Assembly (NCBI GenBank): GCA_016715195.1
Contig: JADKBB010000001.1
Location: 1 to 64,000 of the forward strand
Source: Candidatus Villigracilis proximus
Lineage (GTDB): Bacteria; Chloroflexota; Anaerolineae; Anaerolineales; Villigracilaceae
Direction of reading: 5' to 3'
DNA length: 64,000 nt
Below, piece by piece: positions 45,547 through 53,597 of this stretch (positions are counted from its first letter, which is position 1; every line of letters begins with the position of its first letter). Position numbers and translations under genes: made by a program. Under the pieces are notes generated by a model. The model was not told the origin of the DNA, did not search any database, and saw nothing but the letters and a program-made list of their open reading frames with translations.

Positions 45547-47151
45547 TTACTCTCCGCTCGGTCTTGTTAAGAAGTGCGCTTTAACATTGCCAAGGGTTGC
45601 GCGGGCTTCCAGTTTGTCGACTGTTTCGGGTTGCTGCTCGATCATTTTTTCGAGCGCGCCCACAAATCGCATGGCGATCACATAGCGCGGCAGATTTGGG
45701 TGTATTAAACGCGCTTGTTGCAAGCCTTCCGCGATGGCGGTTAATAAGATCGAGTGCGCGTACGCGCGCGCTTCGTTTTGGATTCGTTCAGATTCGGCCA
45801 GTCCATTTTCCAATGTGATCGCTTGTTGTCTTCTCCATTCCACGCTCCAGGTGGCAAGCTGCTGTTCTGTCACATGGTCTTCCTCTTTTTCGTTGATACT
45901 GCCTTCTTTGAAGGAAAAGTTGAAGGCTTTTGCGTGGATCAGGTTGATGCCGTTTGCAGGTAAATTCTCATTGATAAGGGTTTTCATTTCACTGATAATT
46001 TCTTCTGCTGCGCTGCTGTTTTCGTTTTCCTGGGCTCTCCACAGGTCTTCGATGCTTCGCTCAGCCAAAACCTCACGCGCGGCTTCTTCGGCAATGTTTA
46101 ATACATGGTCGTTCCAGCGCTCTATTTCCTCCCTGCCGTCGGCTGTAATTTTTTTGCTTCGATAGCTTAATACAGATTTGACGCGCGCATGCGAATATGA
46201 AAAAGTTCCGTTTGAATTTCGGTCAATTTCCCTCCCTTCACGCAGTATGGGATTTGCACGCCGCAGGTTTTGATGCTTTTCCTTTGACCAGATTTCGCGG
46301 TCTACGTGAAAGGAGGCGGTCACTTCCGCTTCAAATGAAATACCGTCTCTCGACATGGCTTTGATCGTTGATTTACACGATTGATCGCGCAGATCCACAA
46401 CATCAAAAGGCTGTTTGCCTTTCTTAAGGAAGATCAAGCCGGGCCCTTCCACGCTGAATTTTGGGCCTTCGGTAATGCCGATCACTTGATGGGGTTGCGT
46501 CCACACCATGCCCGGAGCTTTTATAAAACTTGGAGCGCCGTCAATTCTTTTTTCAGCTTCCTGCGCTGTGTTGGATGGCGTTTTCCATATCGGTTGTTGC
46601 AAGCCCCAGGTATAGGAGAGAAAAACATTAAACCTGTTATATTTTTCTTTTTTATCATTCAGATTGGATGCAGGCATAATCTCAAGCGCAACACGCGACA
46701 TCACATAATAGTAAATGAAGAGCAGCGGCAATGCGATGATAATAATGCCAGACCAACGGTCAATGTACCAGGCGAAGAAGAATAAGGCGTAGTGACCGAG
46801 GAATGAGATCAATCCGCGCGTTTCGGCGTGTTTTCTTGATCTGATAAATAAAATGCCGGCAATAAAAATTTCACCCCAACGAATCCAACGGGCGAGTTCC
46901 TTGATCGGGAAATATTTTCCAGATAAATTTTCAAGTTGATTGGGAAGCCAAAAAAATAATGCAATGGGTATGCTGAATTCAATAACATAAACAATCAAAA
47001 AAAATACGCCGTACAACAGCCCATCATCTTTTGCTTTTTTGTGGGATTGAAATATGATGTATAAAATTATCGCCAGTAAAAAAGCCCCAGTGACGACGAT
47101 GCCGATGTTTTCATTTACCATGCCTGTCATACTAAAAAGAGCGCCCACCAT
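45547..47151 (-). CDS. SPFH/band-7-like polytopic membrane protein, first gene of operon
   Basis: A 534-residue protein with five or six membrane helices in its first 170 residues. An SPFH-like part (IGITEGPKFSVEGPGLIFLKKGKQ, VVDLRDQSCKSTIKAMSRDGISFEAEVTASFHVD) and a C-terminal helical region with Ala/Glu-rich segments (NEARAYAHSILLTAIAEGLQQARLI) follow. The start at 47151 is chosen because AGGTGG lies upstream and the longer ORF would run into the promoter and the divergent PHP gene. The next gene starts six bases after the stop. A good promoter lies upstream. Confidence 0.72.
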   Translation of the reverse strand: MVGALFSMTGMVNENIGIVVTGAFLLAIILYIIFQSHKKAKDDGLLYGVFFLIVYVIEFSIPIALFFWLPNQLENLSGKYFPIKELARWIRWGEIFIAGILFIRSRKHAETRGLISFLGHYALFFFAWYIDRWSGIIIIALPLLFIYYYVMSRVALEIMPASNLNDKKEKYNRFNVFLSYTWGLQQPIWKTPSNTAQEAEKRIDGAPSFIKAPGMVWTQPHQVIGITEGPKFSVEGPGLIFLKKGKQPFDVVDLRDQSCKSTIKAMSRDGISFEAEVTASFHVDREIWSKEKHQNLRRANPILREGREIDRNSNGTFSYSHARVKSVLSYRSKKITADGREEIERWNDHVLNIAEEAAREVLAERSIEDLWRAQENENSSAAEEIISEMKTLINENLPANGINLIHAKAFNFSFKEGSINEKEEDHVTEQQLATWSVEWRRQQAITLENGLAESERIQNEARAYAHSILLTAIAEGLQQARLIHPNLPRYVIAMRFVGALEKMIEQQPETVDKLEARATLGNVKAHFLTRPSGE

Positions 47152-47183
47152 ATATGACCACCTGTGATTAAATTGACTAAAAC

Positions 47184-47213
47184 AGTATATACTCTCTGAA
47201 AACTCTTTGTCAA
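47184..47213 (-). promoter_or_regulatory. promoter of the SPFH operon
   Basis: On the minus strand TTGACA (47213-47208), an 18-base spacer and TATACT (47189-47184) form a near-consensus promoter 33 bases before the first SPFH start. It overlaps the region just before the divergent PHP gene. Confidence 0.75.
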
Positions 47214-47224
47214 GAACAAATGTC

Positions 47225-47869
47225 ATGATTAAACTTGAATTCCATTGCCATACCCACGCATCAAAAGACTCGCTGACTCGTCCCGTTGATCTGGTTAAGG
47301 CCGCGCGCCGCAAGGGAATTGACCGCGTGGTGGTAACCGATCACAATTCAATTGCTGGCGCGCGCGAGGCACAGGCCATTGATCCTGAGCTGATCATTAT
47401 CGGCGAAGAGATCATGACCACCAAAGGTGAGATCCTTGCTGCCTTTGTGCAGGAGGAAATTCCGCGCGGACTTTCGCCGCAGGAAACGCTTAAGATATTA
47501 AAGGAACAGGGCGCGTTCATTAGCGTGTCGCATCCGTTTGATGAATTGCGTGAGGGCGGATGGAAGGAAAATGATTTGTTGGACATCCTTCCATTTGTGG
47601 ACGCGATCGAAGTGTATAACTCGCGCTGCATGTTTCCGCGCTTCAACCGTCGGGCGGGCCTGTTTGCCCAAATGCACAATCTCGCCGGGACAGTTGGCTC
47701 GGACGCGCATGCAGCTTTCGAAGTGGGGAGATCTCTCTTGTTGCTGGACCAGTTCACAGGTCCGGAGGGGATGCGGGGTGTCATCCGCGGAGCAAAGATG
47801 CAGGTGAAATGGTCGCCCTGGTGGTTCCATCTCACTTCCAGATACGCATCGATGAAGAAGAAAAAATAA
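47225..47869 (+). CDS. PHP-domain phosphoesterase
   Basis: A 214-residue PHP metal-dependent phosphoesterase. Metal ligands: FHCHTHASKD (HxH near residue 7-9), VVTDHNSI near 39, IGEEI near 65, SHPFDEL near 106 and SDAHAAFEVG near 162. The family length and motifs fit polymerase-and-histidinol-phosphatase-like enzymes such as RNase AM-type or nucleoside 3',5'-bisphosphatases. The ATG at 47225 is used because the longer ORF has no ribosome site. It is divergent from the SPFH operon, which shares the intergenic promoter area. Confidence 0.9.
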   Translation: MIKLEFHCHTHASKDSLTRPVDLVKAARRKGIDRVVVTDHNSIAGAREAQAIDPELIIIGEEIMTTKGEILAAFVQEEIPRGLSPQETLKILKEQGAFISVSHPFDELREGGWKENDLLDILPFVDAIEVYNSRCMFPRFNRRAGLFAQMHNLAGTVGSDAHAAFEVGRSLLLLDQFTGPEGMRGVIRGAKMQVKWSPWWFHLTSRYASMKKKK

Positions 47870-47871
47870 TC

Positions 47872-47900
47872 TTGACATCAATAATTCGCTATGATAATCT
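47872..47900 (+). promoter_or_regulatory. promoter of cold-shock gene
   Basis: TTGACA (47872-47877), a 17-base spacer and TAATCT (47895-47900), with TATGAT partly overlapping. It gives a leader of about 50 bases with CAGGAG near 47943. Confidence 0.75.
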
Positions 47901-47958
47901 TGCGCCCGAAATGCCGGGGTGGGCGGCATAAATTTTTCTCAGCAGGAGTATAGTGAAG

Positions 47959-48171
47959 ATGTCTGAGCGTTTTGTTGGAACCGTCAAGTGGTTCAATGCG
48001 ACCAAGGGCTATGGCTTTATTGGGCGCGATGGTGGTGAAGATGTGTTTGTTCATTTTTCCGCCATTCAGAGCGATGGTTATCGCAAACTTGAAGCCGAAC
48101 AGAAGGTGGAGTTTTCCATCGAAGACGGCCCCAAGGGTTTGCAGGCCGCCAATGTAATTCCGCTCTCGTAA
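47959..48171 (+). CDS. csp: cold-shock protein (CspA family)
   Basis: A 70-residue single-strand nucleic-acid-binding protein. RNP1 (KGYGFIGRD) and RNP2 (DVFVHFSAI) are intact, and GTVKWFNATKG is typical. It should act as an RNA chaperone. The ATG at 47959 is favoured, with AGGAG ten bases upstream; a GTG two codons earlier is possible. It has its own promoter and terminator, so it is monocistronic. Confidence 0.97.
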   Translation: MSERFVGTVKWFNATKGYGFIGRDGGEDVFVHFSAIQSDGYRKLEAEQKVEFSIEDGPKGLQAANVIPLS

Positions 48172-48202
48172 GACTGGCCTGACGGCTGAAGTTTTGCGAC
48201 CA

Positions 48203-48234
48203 AACAGAGCTGCCACACGGCAGCTCTGTTTTTT
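48203..48234 (+). terminator. rho-independent terminator after cold-shock gene
   Basis: Perfect 12-base arms AACAGAGCTGCC and GGCAGCTCTGTT around ACAC, followed by TTTT. Confidence 0.95.
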
Positions 48235-48362
48235 GTTGTTTGGGGACTGTAAAGAAAATGTGTGACTTCCGTTACTACCCTCGTTTTTGTGAACGGCCTA
48301 CAATAAAAGTCTGCCCGTAACTTTTTTTCAATTTCAACGACTGATAGACGGAGGGTTTTCCT

Positions 48363-48629
48363 GTGTCATTTCTTAATATTTTCAAGAGCGATGCCAACCG
48401 GCGCACCGCACTGTATTCAGGCCATGTCGTGCCTGATTCTGCGCGTTGTGTGCAATGCGGCATTTGCACTTATAACTGTCCGATCGGGATTGATGTTCGC
48501 GCGCATGTTTGGCGCGATGAAGCGGTTAAGAACAGCGAATGCCTGACCTGCGGCGAGTGTGTGGCGCGTTGTCCGCGCGGGGTGCTGCGTTTTGTGCAGA
48601 CAGATCTATTTGAGCGGAGGGGCGCATGA
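48363..48629 (+). CDS. 2x[4Fe-4S] ferredoxin-like protein
   Basis: An 88-residue small protein with two [4Fe-4S] motifs, CVQCGICTYNCP and CLTCGECVARCP, at about residues 29-40 and 60-71. It starts with GTG at 48363, after GGAGG about 10 bases upstream. Its stop overlaps the start of the flavoprotein gene by four bases (ATGA), so the two are made together. It is probably the electron carrier between the flavoprotein and a partner; the heterodisulfide-reductase C-type spacing is similar. Confidence 0.93.
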   Translation: MSFLNIFKSDANRRTALYSGHVVPDSARCVQCGICTYNCPIGIDVRAHVWRDEAVKNSECLTCGECVARCPRGVLRFVQTDLFERRGA

Positions 48630-49936
48630 GATACGTCATTATTGGCGCGGGTGTGGCTGGATATGCCGCGATTGAAGCGATCCGCTCGGTGGATAGGGTT
48701 GGGGAAATTATCATGATCAGCGACGATCCGCATGGATATTACTCACGTCCCGGGCTGGCTTACTATTTAACAGGGGAATTGCAGGATAAGGCTTTATATC
48801 CGCGGACTTTGGAAGATTATAAAAAAATAAAATTTAGTTTCCACAAATGCCGTGTCACACGAATTCTGCGTTCAGAGCACGCTTTGGAAATAGAGGGCAA
48901 GCCGCGATTAACTTATGACAAGTTGTTGATTGCTGTTGGTGCGCGCGCTTTGCCGTTGAAAGTTCCGGGTTCAAAACTTGAAGGTGTTGTGAAATTAGAT
49001 CATCTCACAGACGCGAAAAATATTCTTAAACTGGCGAAGAGCGGAAAGACTGCCGTGGTTGTTGGCGGTGGAATTACCGCACTTGAGTTGACCGAAGGTT
49101 TGCTGGCGCGCGGCATGAAGGTTCATTATCTTTTGCGTGGTGATAGATATTGGAGCAATGTGCTCGATCAACGCGAATCAAAAGTGGTGGAAGGCCGTTT
49201 ACAGGCTGAAGGGGTGGACCTTCATTATCATACTGAATTAAAAGAAATTGTCGGAAAGAAAAATCGTGTTTCTGCGATTCTTCTGGAGAACGGGCAGACG
49301 ATCAAATGTGACATGCTGGCCTACGCGATTGGAATTCATCCATGCCTTGAGCTTGTGCAGAATACTGATTTGAATGTAGATCGCGGAATTTTGGTGGATG
49401 AACATCTGCAAACCAACGATCCCGATATTTACGCGGCGGGTGACGTGGCGCAGGTTTTTGATCCGCTATCGGGGCGCGCTGTTTTGGATAGTCTGTGGAA
49501 TCCGGCGCGTGAGCAGGGTCAGGTGGCGGGGATGAATATGGCCGGACGCAAGACGGCTTATTTAAAGTCAGCACCGTTTAATGTGACACGTCTCGCCGGC
49601 CTGACCACCACTATTATCGGCACCGTGGGGCGCGGACGTGATGAAGATATCGTAGGCATTGCGCGCGGCGATAGCGAAACCTGGCGTGATATGCCCGATG
49701 CCATCGCGGCGCAAAGCGGCTTTGATATTAATCACATGCGCTTGATGATCGGCGAGAAAACGTTGATCGGCGCGATTGTGATGGGTGATCAGACTCTTTC
49801 GTGGCCTTTGCAGAAAATGATCGCAGGCGGCGCGGATATTTCTCCCATTCGTGAAAAGTTAATGGAACCTGAAGCGCCAGTGGCCGACCTGATCGCTGAT
49901 TTCTGGATCAAGTGGAGAGAGAAAGTATCTTTGTAG
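48626..49936 (+). CDS. FAD-dependent pyridine-nucleotide oxidoreductase
   Basis: A 436-residue two-dinucleotide-binding flavoprotein. FAD site GAGVAGYAAIEAI at residues 7-19, a second Rossmann GGGITALELTEGL at about 150, and DPDIYAAGDVAQVFD at about 260. The redox-disulfide CxxxxC of glutathione-reductase-type enzymes is absent, so it belongs with nitrite-reductase/ferredoxin-reductase-like flavoproteins. It should move electrons between NAD(P)H and the co-transcribed ferredoxin. The membrane cytochrome b gene follows after 72 bases. Confidence 0.92.
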   Translation: MRYVIIGAGVAGYAAIEAIRSVDRVGEIIMISDDPHGYYSRPGLAYYLTGELQDKALYPRTLEDYKKIKFSFHKCRVTRILRSEHALEIEGKPRLTYDKLLIAVGARALPLKVPGSKLEGVVKLDHLTDAKNILKLAKSGKTAVVVGGGITALELTEGLLARGMKVHYLLRGDRYWSNVLDQRESKVVEGRLQAEGVDLHYHTELKEIVGKKNRVSAILLENGQTIKCDMLAYAIGIHPCLELVQNTDLNVDRGILVDEHLQTNDPDIYAAGDVAQVFDPLSGRAVLDSLWNPAREQGQVAGMNMAGRKTAYLKSAPFNVTRLAGLTTTIIGTVGRGRDEDIVGIARGDSETWRDMPDAIAAQSGFDINHMRLMIGEKTLIGAIVMGDQTLSWPLQKMIAGGADISPIREKLMEPEAPVADLIADFWIKWREKVSL

Positions 49937-50008
49937 AAATACGACACAGAGCCGTAAAGACTTTAACTTTGCTAAAAATTATAAAAAAGAAGAACGGGAG
50001 AGGGCATC

Positions 50009-50563
50009 ATGCTTCGTAGCAATAGAGAACTCTGGTGGGCTTTTTTGGTCGGTTTGTTAATTACGGGGTTGTACGGCGGGGTGTATTTCGTAACGCGGGA
50101 AGTCCCTGCGGCTGGTGAATTATTTGGCCATGCACTCGGCATCTTCGGCTTTGTTTTGATGCTGATGACCGAAATCCTTTACAGTTTGCGGAAACGCACT
50201 CGCAGCGCCAGTTGGGGCAGAATGTCATCCTGGCTGCAATTTCATATTTTTACAGGATTGGTGGGACCATACATGGTTCTGCTGCATACTTCATGGAAAT
50301 TTAACGGTCTGGCTGGAGTGACCACTTTATTCACGATCGTGATCGTGGTCAGTGGTTTCATTGGACGTTATATTTTTACGCGTATTCCACGCACGCTCGA
50401 TGGGCTGGAAATTGAGGGGACACTTTCAGAGTCCGCGCTTAGGCAGGCGCGTCAGCTCATGGCGCTTTGGCATACGATTCATATTCCGATCGGTATGGTG
50501 TTGTTCGTTTCAGCCTTTGTCCATATGGGCGGGGCGCTCTATTACGCCACACTTCTCAAATAG
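50009..50563 (+). CDS. di-heme membrane cytochrome b-like protein
   Basis: A 184-residue protein with five hydrophobic helices. Two helices each carry two His 14 residues apart: His79/His93 and His158/His172. This is the arrangement of a bis-His di-heme four-helix cytochrome b (as in cytochrome bc1 and related quinol enzymes). An extra His41 lies in helix 2 and His155 in the last helix. I do not recognise a named family. It lies between the flavoprotein and the 18-heme cytochrome c and so could carry electrons across the membrane. GAGAGGGC lies before the ATG. Confidence 0.7.
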   Translation: MLRSNRELWWAFLVGLLITGLYGGVYFVTREVPAAGELFGHALGIFGFVLMLMTEILYSLRKRTRSASWGRMSSWLQFHIFTGLVGPYMVLLHTSWKFNGLAGVTTLFTIVIVVSGFIGRYIFTRIPRTLDGLEIEGTLSESALRQARQLMALWHTIHIPIGMVLFVSAFVHMGGALYYATLLK

Positions 50564-50572
50564 GATTCCATT

Positions 50573-52007
50573 ATGCATAGCAATCGACTTGGATGTTTTA
50601 CCGCCACTGGAATAATCGCAACCCTTATTACACTGGTTGTGATTATTGGCTTTGCGTTTATGAATGGCAGTCAGATGTTTTCGGCGGGGGCGTTGAATGC
50701 CCAGCAGGGAGATATATATGGCGGTGTGAGTTCACACGCAGAGATCACTGAATGTTCTGCCTGTCATGTGCCTCCGATCGGCGCGGATAAAATGGCTGAC
50801 CGCTGCGCGGATTGTCACACCGACATTGCCGCGCAAATGCTGGATGTGGCAAAACTACATGGCACGATCACACAAAATAATCCAAACCTTTCCTGCCGCG
50901 AATGTCACCCTGAACATCGCGGGGCCACTGCTTCACTGACGGATATGGGTGAGAACACATTTCCGCATGAAGCGCTGGGATATTCATTGGAAGGGCACCA
51001 GCTAACAGTTAAGCGTGAAGCGTTTACCTGTCAGGATTGTCATCATGAGGATGTAGCAACCTTCGCATCAGACTCGTGCGACAGTTGCCACCGTCAAATG
51101 GATATTGCTTTCGCCCAGGCACACGCTCTGGCCTTCGGGACAGATTGTCTGGCCTGTCATGATGGCGTGGATATATTTGGCGATAACTTCACGCATACTA
51201 TTTTTGAGTTTCAATTAAATGGAAAACACGCCGATGTAACTTGCACGAAATGTCATCTTGATGCGCGCACCGTTGCTGATTTGCAATCTGCACCGCAGGA
51301 TTGTTATTCCTGCCATAAAGATGACGATGAACATGACGGCAAGTATGGACAGGACTGTGCCGTGTGTCATTCGCCCGAGGGTTGGGAGCCTGCAAACTTC
51401 AACCATGATCTTTCAGATTTCAAGTTGGAAGGTGAGCACAGGGAAGCCGCCTGTGAAGATTGCCATAAGAATGATGTTTTTGAAGGCACGCCTCAGTGAT
51501 TGTTATTCATGTCATCAACAAGATGATGAACATAACGGAAAATTTGGAACTGATTGTTCGGTGTGTCATAACCCGAATAATTGGGATGATGCAAAATTTG
51601 ACCATGACCGTTCCAACTTCCCGTTGACGGGAGCGCATGTTCAGGTGGAGTGTGAAGCCTGTCATAAGAACGAACAATTTACAGGCCTCGATACAACCTG
51701 TCTTGCCTGTCATGCTGAGCCAACTGAGCATATGGGACAGTTCGGTACTGACTGTGCGGCCTGTCACACAACAAACGCGTGGACTCCCGCCGAGTTCAAT
51801 GGAAAGCACACCTTCCCATTGAATCATGGCGAGAATGGAACTGTCTCCTGTAAGACCTGTCATCCTGCTGGATACACAACTTATACCTGCTATGGATGCC
51901 ATGAACACACGGAAGCGAATATCATCGGCGAGCATCGCGAAGAAGGGATTTCCAACTTTGAGAATTGCGTTGAATGTCACGCAGACGGCCGCGAGCACGA
52001 TGATTAA
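50573..52007 (+). CDS. 18-heme c-type cytochrome, frameshifted
   Basis: A secreted or membrane-anchored multiheme cytochrome c of about 477 residues. An N-terminal helix (about residues 9-30) acts as an anchor or signal. I count ten CxxCH motifs in the first frame and eight in the second, 18 in all. The frames join if one extra base near 51493-51496 is removed, turning FEGTPQ-stop into FEGTPSDCYSCHQQDDEHNG. The repeat DCYSCH-x-DDEH-x-GKFG-x-DC-x-VCH recurs. The single-base break is probably an error. It should conduct electrons outside the membrane. Confidence 0.88.
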
Positions 52008-52015
52008 CTAAATAG

Positions 52016-52052
52016 AAAAGACAGGTCATGGAAAGTTAATGACCTGTCTTTT
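52016..52052 (+). terminator. terminator of the cytochrome operon
   Basis: Perfect 14-base arms AAAAGACAGGTCAT and ATGACCTGTCTTTT around a nine-base loop. Confidence 0.93.
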
Positions 52053-52153
52053 CTATTATGAGTAGTTCACGAAAACGAATCTGGATTCGGACAGATCACT
52101 TGATCTGTGGGCGCTGTTTACGTGAAATGTGAAACACGGAATTTAATTTCAAA

Positions 52154-52176
52154 TCATCAGCAAGCTGATGGACTCC
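52154..52176. repeat. dispersed palindromic repeat, further copy
   Basis: TCATCAGCAAGCTGATGGACTCC is the reverse complement of the 27.4-27.6 kb elements and lies next to GATTCTGGA/TTCACGATTC-type flanks seen there too. Confidence 0.7.
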
Positions 52177-52194
52177 AGAATCGTGAACTGCCAA

Positions 52195-53334
52195 TTATTT
52201 TTTCTTTGGCGTTTCTACTATATATTCACGTGGTTCCAACATTCCCCAACGGCTGGCGCCAAGATAAAGAATGTCAAGCACCAGGTCTTCATAGCGAATG
52301 CCTTCTGCTTTGGCTTGCAGACATAGGTCACTGTAATCAGGGGTAAGGCCAGGCAGGGTGTTAATTTCCATGACACGCGGGTTGCCATCTTCGTCGAGGC
52401 GGATGTCTGTGCGGGAGACATCAAGTGTGTAAAGTAATTGGTGAGCGCGCAATGCGAAATTCTTTAGCTTTTTCTCAAGATCGGGTTCAATGTCTGCGGG
52501 GCAGAAATAACCGGGCGAACCATCTGCACCAACGTCTTTTGATTTGGCTTCAAGGCCATAAACCCAGGGAGTTACTGAGCGGGTGGTGTCTAACTCTAAT
52601 ACCGGGAAACGATGGAAGCCGTCTTTTTCATACCATTCAGGATGACGGGAGTATAGTTTTGCGTCTGCGCGGCCAAGAATGCCGACCGTGAATTCACGCC
52701 CCGGCAGGAAGGTTTCCACGAGCGCGGGTTGTTGATAGGTGTTGATGATGTACATTGCGCGTTCGCGCAATTCTTTTTCGTTGTTGACGATGGCTTTCAT
52801 GTCCACGCCCATGCCGGTGCCTTCGCGTGCAGGTTTAACAAAAAGCGGAAAGTTTAATTCTGCGCGGAGGGGTTCGTCACCGACAATAAATTCTTGAAAG
52901 GGGGCGACCGGCAGACGGCGGTCACGCCAGATGCGTTTGGTGAGGGTTTTATCAAGCGAGATGCCGTTGGTGAGTACGCGGGAACCCGTGTAAGGGATGC
53001 CGAGCATCTCAAGCAGGGCAGGGACTTGGGCTTCGCGTGCGTCGCCGCCTAGTCCTTCGGCGATGTTGAAGCAGATATCCGGCTTTATTTCGCGTAGCGC
53101 GTAGGGCAGGTTTCTGTCAGCCTGGATAAAGACTGTTGAATGGCCATCAGTTTCGAGCGCGGCGCGAAGCGAGTCTATTGTCTCGATGTGGTCAAAGTCG
53201 GCGAAAGCGTCTGGTGGGACGCCTTCCGGTTTGGGGTGTTCATCATCCTTGATGTTTGCAAGAATGGCGATTTTCCAATAGCGTTTCATACGACGACTGG
53301 GAGGTTCTTCTTCACGAATAAGAGACTCTGGCAT
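52195..53334 (-). CDS. D-alanine--D-alanine ligase-like ATP-grasp protein
   Basis: A 379-residue ATP-grasp ligase. The N-terminal ILANIKDD and NIAEGLGGDAREAQVPALLEMLGIPYTGS match the Ddl fold. The core has PLFVKPAREGTGMGVD and ERAMYIINTYQQPALVETFLPGREFTVGILG, and the Mg site DIRLDEDGNPRVMEINTLPGLTP is intact. It could make D-Ala-D-Ala or a similar dipeptide. The long N-terminus (about 20 residues before the first strand) and the absence of mur genes nearby leave a relative with another substrate possible. AAGGAG lies 10 bases before the ATG. Confidence 0.85.
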   Translation of the reverse strand: MPESLIREEEPPSRRMKRYWKIAILANIKDDEHPKPEGVPPDAFADFDHIETIDSLRAALETDGHSTVFIQADRNLPYALREIKPDICFNIAEGLGGDAREAQVPALLEMLGIPYTGSRVLTNGISLDKTLTKRIWRDRRLPVAPFQEFIVGDEPLRAELNFPLFVKPAREGTGMGVDMKAIVNNEKELRERAMYIINTYQQPALVETFLPGREFTVGILGRADAKLYSRHPEWYEKDGFHRFPVLELDTTRSVTPWVYGLEAKSKDVGADGSPGYFCPADIEPDLEKKLKNFALRAHQLLYTLDVSRTDIRLDEDGNPRVMEINTLPGLTPDYSDLCLQAKAEGIRYEDLVLDILYLGASRWGMLEPREYIVETPKKK

Positions 53335-53422
53335 TTTTATTTGCTCCTTAATATGAAATGACGGGCGTTAGTATAGTATATGTTGTGTAGATAACAAGGG
53401 TGTGCAGCATTTCTTAAGGTAT

Positions 53423-53450
53423 TTGGTGATTGTAACTAGACAATCACCAA
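53423..53450. promoter_or_regulatory. perfect palindrome upstream of atpA
   Basis: TTGGTGATTGT and ACAATCACCAA are perfect 11-base arms around AACTAG. It lies between the divergent ATP-grasp gene and atpA. No T run follows, so an operator is more likely than a terminator. The protein that binds is unknown. Confidence 0.65.
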
Positions 53451-53532
53451 CCTTTCAGGTATCATTGGCACGCTTGTACTCTCGCTCACGAAAGAAAAAA
53501 ATGGGTGAAGTGCATGAAAAAACTACACATAT

Positions 53533-53557
53533 ACCCGGATAAAGCCCTTATCCGGGT
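53533..53557 (+). promoter_or_regulatory. hairpin in atpA leader
   Basis: ACCCGGATAA ... TTATCCGGGT is a 10-base-pair perfect stem with a five-base loop, about 40 bases before the atpA start. There is no T tail beyond TTCTTG. It may stabilise the transcript or attenuate it. Confidence 0.6.
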
Positions 53558-53597
53558 TCTTGTACCTAATACGAATTTTTTTGGTGGAGGCTACCTA

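Noticed and set aside
47872..47958. Cold-shock leader as a riboswitch
   Set aside because: The leader is only about 50 bases and shows no conserved fold I can identify.
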